From Pseudomonadota bacterium (GTDB lineage Bacteria; Pseudomonadota; Gammaproteobacteria; Burkholderiales; Thiobacillaceae): a stretch of 64,000 nucleotides of DNA. The notes beneath the pieces were generated by a model. It did not search any database and was not told the origin of the DNA. It saw only the letters and a list, made by a program, of their open reading frames with translations. Shown here in pieces: positions 44,600 to 53,147 of this stretch. The stretch lies in the NCBI GenBank assembly GCA_029558905.1, contig JAKQCX010000015.1, positions 62,001-126,000 on the forward strand. Reading direction: 5' to 3'. How positions within the stretch are numbered: the stretch's first letter is position 1; every line of letters starts with the position of its first letter. A program made the position numbers and the translations under genes.

Positions 44600-46287
44600 A
44601 TACAGGCATTCCCTTCACCTTCGGACCCTGGATCCTGGCGCTGCCCCTGCTGTTCTGCGTACCTGCCGCCCTGGCCGCGGAGGAGCCCCCCTCGTCCAGG
44701 GATGCCCTGTTCGGGCTGGAGGATGAAGGCCCAGCGAGTCGCGCCCCCGAACCCCCAGCCACGAGCCGGGAGGCGCTGTTCGGTGACCTGCCCCCAGCCG
44801 AGGACAGGACCGCAACCGCCCCGAGCGCCGGACCGGCCGCGGAGTCCAGGGATGCCCTGTTCGGGCTGGAGGATGAAGGCCCGGCGAGCCGCGCCCCCGA
44901 ACCCCCGGCCACGAGCCGGGAGGCGCTGTTCGGTGACCTGCCCCCGGCCGGGGACAGTACCGCAACCGCCCCGGGCGCCGGACCGGCCGCGGCGTCCCGG
45001 GAGGCCCTGTTCGCGGCACCGGGCCCGGCCGCGGCCCAGGCGGCCGGGAAGTCGGCAGCGGGCTCGCGCTGGCATGGCTTCTTCCAGGGTGAGGCGGCCT
45101 ATACCTACGCCAGTCCCGGCCACTGGTCGAAGACCCTGGGCCGCCTGGAACTGGGCACCCAGGGCAAGCTGCGCCCGGGGGTGCAATACAAGCTCAGCGG
45201 CCGGGTGGACTACAACCCGGTGTATGACCTGAACGACTTCTACCAGAGCCGTGTGGCACGGGATCAGCGCGCCGAATTCCACATTCGTGAGACCTATCTG
45301 GACTTCAGCGCCGCCAGCCTGGACTGGCGCGTGGGGCGTCAGCACGTGGTGTGGGGTGAGATGGTGGGCCTGTTTTTCGCGGATGTGGTATCCGCCAAGG
45401 ACATGCGTGAATTCGTGCTGCCGGATTTCCAGATCCTGCGCATTCCCCAGTGGGCAGCCCGGGCCGAGTATTTCAAGGACGACTTCCATGCCGAGATGGT
45501 GTGGATCCCCTTTCCCAGTTATGACGAGATCGGCAAGGCGCAGTGGCCGGGTTCCGGACATGGTGCGGACTTCTACCCCTATCCCCTGGACCCGAAACGC
45601 TACCCCGCGCAGATCCTGAGTGATCAAAAACCCGGCACCCGCCTGGCGCACGGCAACTTCGGCGCGCGCCTGTCCATGCTCAAGGACGGCTGGGACGTAT
45701 CCGGTTTTTACTACACCAGCATGGACAGCACCCCCACCTTCCACTGGACCGGGCCATTCACCATCACCCCCAGGCATGCGCGCATCCGCCAGGTGGGGGG
45801 TACCCTGGCCAAGGACTTCAGGGATTTCGTGCTCAAGGCAGAGGCGGTATACACCAATGGCCGGCGCTACAACCTGCTCACCGTGAACCCCGCCGCACCG
45901 CCCGCGGATGGTGGGGTGGTGCGCCAGAACACCCTGGACTGGGCCGTGGGCCTGGATTTCAACCCCACAAGCGACACCCGGGTCAATACACAGCTATTCC
46001 AGCGCTACTTTTTCGACCACGACCCCAACATCATCCCCGATCGGGCTGAGAGCGGCGCCTCGCTGTTGCTCAGCCACGGCTTCTCCAACCGCTGGCAGGC
46101 CGAGGCCCTGCTGGTGCACAGCCTGAACCGGCGTGACTGGATGTTCCGACCCAAGGCCATCTGGAACTTCCAGCCCAACTGGAAGGTGACCTTTGGTCTG
46201 GATGTGTTCGGCGGCCCCACCACCGGCCTGTTTGGTCGGTACGACCAGTGTGATCGGGGCTATGTGGAGTTGCGCCACGACTTCTGA
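44596..46287 (+). CDS. DUF1302-like outer-membrane protein with N-terminal repeats
   Basis: 563 residues from ATG 44596, coupled to the ATPase gene. A signal peptide (about 1-27, ALA-AEE) is followed by a low-complexity region (28-155) of two 50-residue repeats plus a partial third, each with SR(D/E)ALF motifs. The rest (about 160-563) is a beta-rich domain typical of DUF1302-type outer membrane beta-barrels (aromatic strand ends, closing RHDF). Its job is probably to pass the exporter's substrate to or through the outer membrane. Overlapping the ATPase gene supports joint action. Confidence 0.85.
   Translation: MNTGIPFTFGPWILALPLLFCVPAALAAEEPPSSRDALFGLEDEGPASRAPEPPATSREALFGDLPPAEDRTATAPSAGPAAESRDALFGLEDEGPASRAPEPPATSREALFGDLPPAGDSTATAPGAGPAAASREALFAAPGPAAAQAAGKSAAGSRWHGFFQGEAAYTYASPGHWSKTLGRLELGTQGKLRPGVQYKLSGRVDYNPVYDLNDFYQSRVARDQRAEFHIRETYLDFSAASLDWRVGRQHVVWGEMVGLFFADVVSAKDMREFVLPDFQILRIPQWAARAEYFKDDFHAEMVWIPFPSYDEIGKAQWPGSGHGADFYPYPLDPKRYPAQILSDQKPGTRLAHGNFGARLSMLKDGWDVSGFYYTSMDSTPTFHWTGPFTITPRHARIRQVGGTLAKDFRDFVLKAEAVYTNGRRYNLLTVNPAAPPADGGVVRQNTLDWAVGLDFNPTSDTRVNTQLFQRYFFDHDPNIIPDRAESGASLLLSHGFSNRWQAEALLVHSLNRRDWMFRPKAIWNFQPNWKVTFGLDVFGGPTTGLFGRYDQCDRGYVELRHDF
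44695..44994 (+). repeat. Two tandem 150-bp repeats (partial third copy to about 45020)
   Basis: 44695-44844 and 44845-44994 are nearly identical; a degenerate third copy begins at 44995. Each unit codes for 50 residues with SRDALFGLEDEG and SREALFGDLPP blocks. High identity points to recent duplication, a likely site of length variation between strains. Confidence 0.93.
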
Positions 46288-46289
46288 CC

Positions 46290-47501
46290 TCAGACATTCT
46301 GGCGCAGGGCGTCGATGACCGGAATGCGGCCCACGCGGGCGGCGGGCAGCAGGGCGGCCAGCACGGTGGCCACCACTCCCACCGCCAAGGCCCCCAATAC
46401 CACCGTGGGCACGATGCGGATGTGGGCGGTATAGGTCAAGTCCGCATTGGGCGGAGGCGGCATGGGAATGCCAATGGCCGAGATGAGCAGCGCCAGGATC
46501 ACGCCGATGACGACCCCGGCCAGTGAACCGGCCAGGCCGATGATCAGGTTCTCGCGCAGGATGAGCTCCGTCACCCGGCGACCGCGGTTGCCGAGCGCCA
46601 TCATGGTACCGAATTCGCCCACGCGCTCGAATACGCTCATGTTGACGCTGTTGGCCACGGACAGCAGCACCATGAGGAGGATGATCAGGCGCAGCACGCC
46701 GAACTGCACGTCGTACATCTCCACGGTCTTGGCGTAGAAATCGTTCAGCTTCAGCCAGGTATTGATTTCCAGGCCTCGGTCGCCCAGCGCGTGTTGCAGG
46801 TGGGCACGCACGGGTTCGGTCAGGCCGGTTTCCCGCAGCGCGACCACCAGCACATTCACCGTCGGTGCGTCCAGCAGGTCCTGTGCCGCGCTCAGGGGAA
46901 TGCGCACCGCGCGTGCATCGTAATCCTTGGAGAAGGTCTGGAAGGTGCCGACGATCTCGAACTCCATGCTGTTGAGCGCGCCGTCCGGGGTGTTGATCAC
47001 CAGGGTGACCCAATCGCCGGGCTTCAGCTTCAGGGCCCGGGCCAGACCGTGGCCGATCATCATGCCGTGCGCATCTGCGTCGGCCAGTCGCCTGCCGGCG
47101 GATATGACCATGCCGCTGCCCAGGCGGGCCTCGCGCGCCGGCTCCACGCCCTCACCGATGATGGGCAAGTCCGCCCGCCCGTTGTTGAGCAGGCCGGAGA
47201 AGTACAGGCGCCCCATCACATCGACGACACCGGGTGTAGCAACGATCCGGGCGCGCAAGGCCTCGGGCCCGTCGATCAGGTACTTGTCCGGGCTGCGCGC
47301 ACCGTGCGCGTAATAACCCTTGTTGGCGATCTGCAGGTGGCCGGACTGGGAATGGATCAGGACCTCGCCCAGCTGGGTGAAGATATCGTGCACGAAGCCA
47401 CCGCTGAGGATCAGGCCCACCACCCCGACGATGATGGCCAGCAGGGTCATCCCCGTGCGCACCTTGTGGCGCAGGACGTTGCGGAGGGCGAGCTTCCACA
47501 T
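46290..47501 (-). CDS. FtsX-family ABC transporter permease (second)
   Basis: 403 residues from ATG 47501. An N-terminal membrane segment (MWKLALRNVLRHKVRTGMTLLAIIVG), a large periplasmic domain (MacB_PCD-like, about 40-250), and three C-terminal membrane segments with FtsX motifs. It forms the exporter membrane part with the gene at 47513 (gap 11 bases) and the ATPase at 43847. It is convergent with the outer-membrane gene, two bases apart. Confidence 0.92.
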   Translation of the reverse strand: MWKLALRNVLRHKVRTGMTLLAIIVGVVGLILSGGFVHDIFTQLGEVLIHSQSGHLQIANKGYYAHGARSPDKYLIDGPEALRARIVATPGVVDVMGRLYFSGLLNNGRADLPIIGEGVEPAREARLGSGMVISAGRRLADADAHGMMIGHGLARALKLKPGDWVTLVINTPDGALNSMEFEIVGTFQTFSKDYDARAVRIPLSAAQDLLDAPTVNVLVVALRETGLTEPVRAHLQHALGDRGLEINTWLKLNDFYAKTVEMYDVQFGVLRLIILLMVLLSVANSVNMSVFERVGEFGTMMALGNRGRRVTELILRENLIIGLAGSLAGVVIGVILALLISAIGIPMPPPPNADLTYTAHIRIVPTVVLGALAVGVVATVLAALLPAARVGRIPVIDALRQNV

Positions 47502-47512
47502 GGGCGTTGGTC

Positions 47513-48736
47513 TCAACGGTTGTGGCGCAGCGCATCCACGATGACCAGGCGGGAGGCGCGCCAGGCCGGGTAGATGCTCGCCAGCAGGGTGGTGGCCAGC
47601 GCCAGCAACAGGGCCTGGATGACGCTGGACGGCGTGATGATGATGCCGGCGATGAACCCTCGCGACATGCCTGGGGCGGGAGGCATGGGGATGCCGATGG
47701 CGGAGATGGCCTGGGCCGCCAGGTAGCCCAGGATGACCCCGCAGACCCCGCCGATGGCACCCAGCAAGCCCCCTTCCATCAGGAACAGCCTCAGGATCCT
47801 CTGGCGGCGCACCCCCAGTGCCATGGCGGTACCGATCTCCACGGTGCGCTCCATCACGCTCATGGTCATGGTGTTGCTGATGCTGAGCACGATGATGGCG
47901 GCAATGATGAGCTTCACCACGCCCATCTGACGCGAGAACAGCGCCACGGTCTTGTTGTAGAAGTCTGCCAGCTCGGTCCAGGGCACCACCTTCAGGCCCT
48001 TGAAGGCGGGGTCGGCCCGCAGGCGCGCGCTCACCGCGGGGGTGAGTTCGGTCTGCCGCAGGGTCGCCACCCACAGATGCGCGCCTTGCGTGCGCAACAG
48101 CCCCTGTGCGGTGATGAGGGGGATGCGCAGGATGTTGTCGTCGAAGGCCTTCATGGAGGTGGAAATCAGACCGCGCACGTGGCCTTCGATGGCGTTGATG
48201 CCCCCGCTGGCGGTGTTGGCGAGCAGCACGACGGTGTCTCCGGTCTGCACGCCCAGGTTGGCCGCCAGACCGGCGCCCAGCACGATGCCCTTCGGGTCCC
48301 GATTGGAAGGCAGCCGCCCCTGCAGCACCAGCAGATTGCGGAAGGAGGGGTCCTTGTCCGGATCAATGCCCTCGCCGATGAAGGAAAGCGTGCTGTCACC
48401 ATGGCTGATCAATCCGTTGAAGGCCAGGCGCGGCGCCACATTGCGGATTTCCGGCTGGCGTTCCAGGGTTTCGATGGCGCTGGACCGGGCCGGCATCAGG
48501 TAACGGAAGGGGTCGGCCAAACCCTCCTCGTGAAAGCCGGGCATGGCCACCTGGATGTGCCCCAGCTGGTTGACCGTGGCCAGCTCGCGGTTGGCCCAGT
48601 AGATCCATTCGATGTAGCCCACGGAAAGCATCATGGAGACCACGCCAAAGCCGATGGCGGCCACGGCAATCAGGCTGCGCCGGCGCTGGCGCAGGATGTT
48701 GCGCAGGGCAAGACGAAAGTCGATGCGGATCGTCAT
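47513..48736 (-). CDS. FtsX-family ABC transporter permease (first)
   Basis: 407 residues from ATG 48736; a GTG at 48754 would add six. Same architecture as its neighbour: an N-terminal anchor (MTIRIDFRLALRNILRQRRRS...), a periplasmic domain and a C-terminal FtsX domain (VVKLIIAAIIVLSISNTMTMSVMERT). The two permeases share the FtsX family but are divergent, so they probably form a heterodimer as LolC/LolE do. Confidence 0.92.
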   Translation of the reverse strand: MTIRIDFRLALRNILRQRRRSLIAVAAIGFGVVSMMLSVGYIEWIYWANRELATVNQLGHIQVAMPGFHEEGLADPFRYLMPARSSAIETLERQPEIRNVAPRLAFNGLISHGDSTLSFIGEGIDPDKDPSFRNLLVLQGRLPSNRDPKGIVLGAGLAANLGVQTGDTVVLLANTASGGINAIEGHVRGLISTSMKAFDDNILRIPLITAQGLLRTQGAHLWVATLRQTELTPAVSARLRADPAFKGLKVVPWTELADFYNKTVALFSRQMGVVKLIIAAIIVLSISNTMTMSVMERTVEIGTAMALGVRRQRILRLFLMEGGLLGAIGGVCGVILGYLAAQAISAIGIPMPPAPGMSRGFIAGIIITPSSVIQALLLALATTLLASIYPAWRASRLVIVDALRHNR

Positions 48737-48896
48737 GCCGGGTGCCACGTACACTCATTGGCGGCGACGCGCCGCACCGAACCCCACCACCGATCAGGGC
48801 CGCCGGCGGGGGGCATGCGGGTCCGGGAGCCGCGCGCACGCATGCCCGGCGGGCTGCATCCAGCACCTGTGCATGGCCGGGTTCCCATGACCGTCG

Positions 48897-51668
48897 TTAC
48901 AGGCCTTGGAGCAGGCTCCTGGCATGCTCCGCACCGGGGAATGACTTGCCCGCCCCGATGGCCGCGGCCAGTTCCTTTCTGGCCTCGGCTGTCTGGCCGT
49001 TTTGCAGCAGTGCCACGCCATGGTGATAGCGAATGACGGGGTTATCCGGCAGCTTGGCGGCCGCTTTGGAGAGCAGGTCCAGACTCCGCGGCAACTGCTT
49101 CTGCTCCAGCAGTATCCACCCCAGGGTATCCATGACCATGGGTTGTCCAGGGGCGAGCTTGTGGGCCTGTTCCGCCGTGGCAAGCGCGCGCGGGTCCTTC
49201 ACCTGCTGGTAGAGGGAGGCCAGATTGTTCAGCGCCTGCGCATTGGCGGGTTGGCGTTTCAGCAGTGATTCGTACTGCGCAATGGCCTCGCGCGGGCGTT
49301 TGCCGAACAGATAGACCTCCGCGGCATAGCTGCGGGCGGTGTTGTCTTCGGGGTGCGACTTCAGCCAGGCCATGAGTTTCTGCTCGGCCGCCTGGCTGTC
49401 TCCGCCAAGGGTCAGCGCACGGTGCAGCTTGAGAACGGAGAAGGTGTTGGCGGCGATGGCGAAGGACTGCGCATAGGCCTTCGAGGCCAGGGGGTAACGT
49501 TTCTGCGCCAGCAGGATGTCGCCCTCGCGGTCGAATCCGAGCGGCGACCCGGGATGCCGGGCTTGAATTTGCCGCGCGAGGGTGAGTGCCGTTTCGGGCT
49601 TGCCGTCCTGCAGCTCCAATTTCAGCAGGGCATCCTGCGCCTTGAGGAAATCCGGCTTGATCTGCAGTGCTTCGCGGAGCGTGCCGCGCGCCGCTTCCGT
49701 CTGCCTGCCGGCGGCCTGGGCCTGGGCCAGCAGCAACAGGGCGTGGGGTGATTGCGGCGCCTTCGTCACCATGCGCTTGTATGTTTCGATCGCCGCATCG
49801 TTCTCCTGTGCGGCCAGCTGGGTGGTGCCCAGCAGGTTGAGGGCGGCCAAGCTTTCGGGGTTGGCATTGACGGCCTGCCTGGCCGTGGCGACGGCCTTCG
49901 CATTCTCCCGGCCGTTCAGATAGTGGCGCACCAGCATCTGGCGCACGCCCAGATCCTTGGGGTCTGTCTTGAGGGCCTTATCCAGCCAGCCCACGAACTC
50001 TTTGTCTTTATTTTCCGTCAGGGCAAGTTCCGCCAGGGCCTGCATGGCCCTGACATTGGTACCGTCCTTGCCCAGGATCGCCTCGAAACGCTTGCGCGCG
50101 GCCTCGGGTTTTTTTTCGACCAGGTCCAGACGGGCCAGGTTGAGCGCGGCTGTAATGAAGGTGGGTTGGATGACGAGTGCCCGTTCCAGGGCGTCACGGG
50201 CGCCCTGGGTATCTTGCTTGCCAAGCAGGGCGGCGGCCCGGAGATTATAGGTCACCGGGTTGGCCGGCAGTTTCTTCTCCAGCGCCTTGATGGCCTGCAA
50301 GGCCTGGTCATATTCCTTGTCGCGCAGATGCAGCATGACCAGTGCCAGATCCGCGCGTCCGGCCCTCTCGCTCGTGCCCGTGACCTTCTCCAGGTCGGCG
50401 ATGGCCTTCCGACTCTCGCCAATCGACAGGTGCCCTGCCGCCTGGCGCTCCCGGATGGCGGCGTTTTCCGGATCGATGGCGGCGGCCCTGTCGAGATAAG
50501 CCATGGCCTTGTTGTATTCCTTGGCCTGGAGATAGGCCTCGCCCGTCAGGGCCAGCAGTTTCGCATCGTCCGGATAGCGGACCAGCAAGGGTTGCAGCGT
50601 CTTCAGTGCCTCCGGCACCGCGCCGATCCTGATCTGGCTGCCTGCCTGGATCAGGGAGGCCCGGTAGTCGTCCGGAACCGCGGCGAGGACCTTTTCAGCG
50701 AACTTCAGGCTCTGCTCGTATTGGCCCTGGGCATAGCTGGCCATGGCATAGGCCAGGGCGGAGGGGAGGTGATCGGGTACGACGCGCAGCACGTCCAGCA
50801 GGGCACTGCTCGCTTCTTCCAGCTTGCCCCGCCTCAACTCGAATATGCCGCGCGCATAGCGCACCTCCAAGGCCTTGTCAGCGATCTTTTCTGCCGCCAG
50901 GATGGACTTCTCGGCTTCCCGCGGGAGGTTTTTCGCCCATTGGATATCGGCGATGGCCAGGTGGGCCTGGTATTCGGCCGGATCGTTGGCGAGCACCCGT
51001 CGGTAGAGGCCGATGGCTTCATCCAGTCTGTTTTCCTGCAGGAGCAGGCCGGCCTTGAGGTACAGGGCCTCCTTCTGCTTGGGGTCCGCCTGCAGCACGG
51101 TTTCGAGCTTTTGCCGTGCGGCCTTGGCATCCTGATCCGCCAGGGCCAATCTGGCCTGGAGCAGGAGCAGGTCGGGCAGCATGGGGTTGGCCTGTTGCGC
51201 GGCCAGCAGGTCTGGCTGGGCCTGTTCCCGCCTGCCCGTGGCAATGAAGGCCGTGGCGCGCGCGGTGTGCAGCATGGCCAGGGCGGTGGGGCCCAGGCCG
51301 CTCCGGGGTATGGGGAGCTTGAGCACCTTGTCATGTTCGCCCAGACGCAGCATGGACATGGCCAGGATACCCAGGGTCTGGTCATCGCTGGCACCCAGCT
51401 GTCTGGCCCTCTGCAATTCCTTCTCCGCGTCCTCGTAGGACCCCAATTGGTAGTGGGCCTGCGCCAGGAGCAGGCGCGCCTCCAGGTCCGTGGGGCGGCC
51501 CTGGAGTGTGGACTTGAGCTCGATGACCGCCGCCTTGTAGTCGGCCTTCTGGAAGAAGGCCTTGCCATCGTCCAGATGCTGCTCCGTGGACTTGCCGCAT
51601 CCGGCCAGACCGAGCAGCAGGACGAGCGCCAGGGTGGGGATGCGGGAGGTGTGGCGACGTGCGTTCAT
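48897..51668 (-). CDS. prsT: PEP-CTERM system TPR-repeat lipoprotein PrsT
   Basis: 923 residues. The lipobox LGLAGC (Cys about 24) shows it is a lipoprotein. The rest is almost entirely TPR-like repeats (for example SYEDAEKELQRARQLGA, EYQAHLAIADIQWAKN, GQYEQSLKFAEKVLAAVPDDYR), about twenty in total. It matches the large TPR lipoprotein that accompanies prsR and prsK in exosortase loci and is probably a periplasmic scaffold for polysaccharide export. It ends the transcription unit; prsR is 123 bases upstream. Confidence 0.95.
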   Translation of the reverse strand: MNARRHTSRIPTLALVLLLGLAGCGKSTEQHLDDGKAFFQKADYKAAVIELKSTLQGRPTDLEARLLLAQAHYQLGSYEDAEKELQRARQLGASDDQTLGILAMSMLRLGEHDKVLKLPIPRSGLGPTALAMLHTARATAFIATGRREQAQPDLLAAQQANPMLPDLLLLQARLALADQDAKAARQKLETVLQADPKQKEALYLKAGLLLQENRLDEAIGLYRRVLANDPAEYQAHLAIADIQWAKNLPREAEKSILAAEKIADKALEVRYARGIFELRRGKLEEASSALLDVLRVVPDHLPSALAYAMASYAQGQYEQSLKFAEKVLAAVPDDYRASLIQAGSQIRIGAVPEALKTLQPLLVRYPDDAKLLALTGEAYLQAKEYNKAMAYLDRAAAIDPENAAIRERQAAGHLSIGESRKAIADLEKVTGTSERAGRADLALVMLHLRDKEYDQALQAIKALEKKLPANPVTYNLRAAALLGKQDTQGARDALERALVIQPTFITAALNLARLDLVEKKPEAARKRFEAILGKDGTNVRAMQALAELALTENKDKEFVGWLDKALKTDPKDLGVRQMLVRHYLNGRENAKAVATARQAVNANPESLAALNLLGTTQLAAQENDAAIETYKRMVTKAPQSPHALLLLAQAQAAGRQTEAARGTLREALQIKPDFLKAQDALLKLELQDGKPETALTLARQIQARHPGSPLGFDREGDILLAQKRYPLASKAYAQSFAIAANTFSVLKLHRALTLGGDSQAAEQKLMAWLKSHPEDNTARSYAAEVYLFGKRPREAIAQYESLLKRQPANAQALNNLASLYQQVKDPRALATAEQAHKLAPGQPMVMDTLGWILLEQKQLPRSLDLLSKAAAKLPDNPVIRYHHGVALLQNGQTAEARKELAAAIGAGKSFPGAEHARSLLQGL

Positions 51669-51791
51669 GCGGGGTTCCCTGATGAATGTGTACTCCGCGG
51701 AGAGCGGCAATGGATCTGCTTTCGGATTGATTGGATCGATCCGCGCCTTACCTCGGCCCGCGGCAAGACGCGCATGCGGAGGGATGCGCGA

Positions 51792-53147
51792 TTATTTCAG
51801 CCCAAACCTCCCCATGAGGTCATACAGCGTGGGGCGGGATACGCCGAGTAGCTCGGCGGCCTGCGCCACATTGCCGTTGCTGCGCGCGATGGCGCGGGTG
51901 ACGGCGTGGCGTTCGGCCGCATCCCTGACCTGACGAAGGTTGAGGGGGTGTTCATCCTCGGCGTGCACGGGGTTCATGCCCAGGTCCTCGCAGGTGATCT
52001 GCGCACCATCCGCCATGATGACCGCACGCTTGAGGGTATTTTCCATCTCGCGCACGTTGCCTGGCCAGGCGTGCGCTTCGATGGCCTGCAGGGCGTCCGG
52101 GGCAATGCCACGCAGACTGCGCTTCTGCGTCTGGTTGAAGCGTTCCAGGAAGGCGTGGGCGAGCAGGGCCTTGTCGCCCTTGCGTTCGCGCAGGGGCGGG
52201 ATGTTCACGGTGATTTCCGATAGCCGGTAGAACAGGTCCTCGCGGAAGCGGCCCTCCTTGATCAGCTCTTCCAGGTTCTGGTGGGTGGCGGCCACCACGC
52301 GTACGTCCACGGGGATCTCGCCGCGCCCCCCCAGGCGCTCGATGACCCGCTCCTGCAGGAAGCGCAGCAGCTTGGCCTGCAGGGACATGGGCAGGTCGCC
52401 GATCTCGTCCAGGAACAGGGTGCCCTTGTCGGCGTATTCGATCTTGCCGATGGTCTGTTTGGCCGCGCCGGAGAATGCCCCCTTTTCGTAGCCGAAGAGC
52501 TCGGATTCCAGCAGGTTTTCGGGAATCGCGGCGCAGTTGATGGCGACGAAACGCGCGCGCGCGCGCGGAGAGAGTTCGTGCACGCCCCGGGCCAGGATCT
52601 CCTTGCCCGTGCCCGATTCACCCAGCAGCAGGATGGAGGCATCGCTGGGGGCGACTTTCTCGATCATGCGGCAGATCTTGATCATTTGCGCATCGTTGGT
52701 GATCAGGCCTTGCAGCGGTTCCGCCCGGTTGCGCGCGGCCAGGGCACGGTTTTCCTGCTCCAGTTCATAGACCTTGAAGGCGCGCTCGATCACCAGTTTG
52801 AGGATCGGTTCCTCGAAGGGTTTGTGGTAGAAGTCGAAGGCGCCCATGCCGATGGCCCGGATGGCATTGGCCCGGTCCTGGTTGCCGGTGATGACGATGA
52901 TCTTCGCGCACGGCGTGAGCTGCAGGATCTGCTGCAGGGCCGCCAGACCTTCCGTGGCGCCATCCGGGTCCGGTGGCAGTCCCAGGTCCAGCAGGACCAC
53001 GGCAGGCTCGAAGCGGCGCACATGATTCAGCCCGCCTTCCCGATCACCGGCCATGATCACTTCATAGCCTTCCAGGCTCCACTTGATCTGCTTCTGCAGG
53101 CCCACATCGTCTTCCACCAGCAGAATCCTGCCTGCCTTTTCGCTCAT
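51792..53147 (-). CDS. prsR: PEP-CTERM-box sigma-54 response regulator PrsR
   Basis: 451 residues. Receiver domain with D54 and K109; AAA+ domain with Walker A GESGTGKE (176-183), GAFSGA (223-228, the sigma-54 loop with Ser for Thr), Walker B LFLDE (244-248); C-terminal Fis-type helix-turn-helix (GNVAQAAELLGVSRPTLYDLMGRFGL). Unlike the NtrX-like protein it has all the parts of an active sigma-54 ATPase. It overlaps prsK by four bases. The likely target is the -24/-12 promoter at 41771. Confidence 0.96.
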   Translation of the reverse strand: MSEKAGRILLVEDDVGLQKQIKWSLEGYEVIMAGDREGGLNHVRRFEPAVVLLDLGLPPDPDGATEGLAALQQILQLTPCAKIIVITGNQDRANAIRAIGMGAFDFYHKPFEEPILKLVIERAFKVYELEQENRALAARNRAEPLQGLITNDAQMIKICRMIEKVAPSDASILLLGESGTGKEILARGVHELSPRARARFVAINCAAIPENLLESELFGYEKGAFSGAAKQTIGKIEYADKGTLFLDEIGDLPMSLQAKLLRFLQERVIERLGGRGEIPVDVRVVAATHQNLEELIKEGRFREDLFYRLSEITVNIPPLRERKGDKALLAHAFLERFNQTQKRSLRGIAPDALQAIEAHAWPGNVREMENTLKRAVIMADGAQITCEDLGMNPVHAEDEHPLNLRQVRDAAERHAVTRAIARSNGNVAQAAELLGVSRPTLYDLMGRFGLK

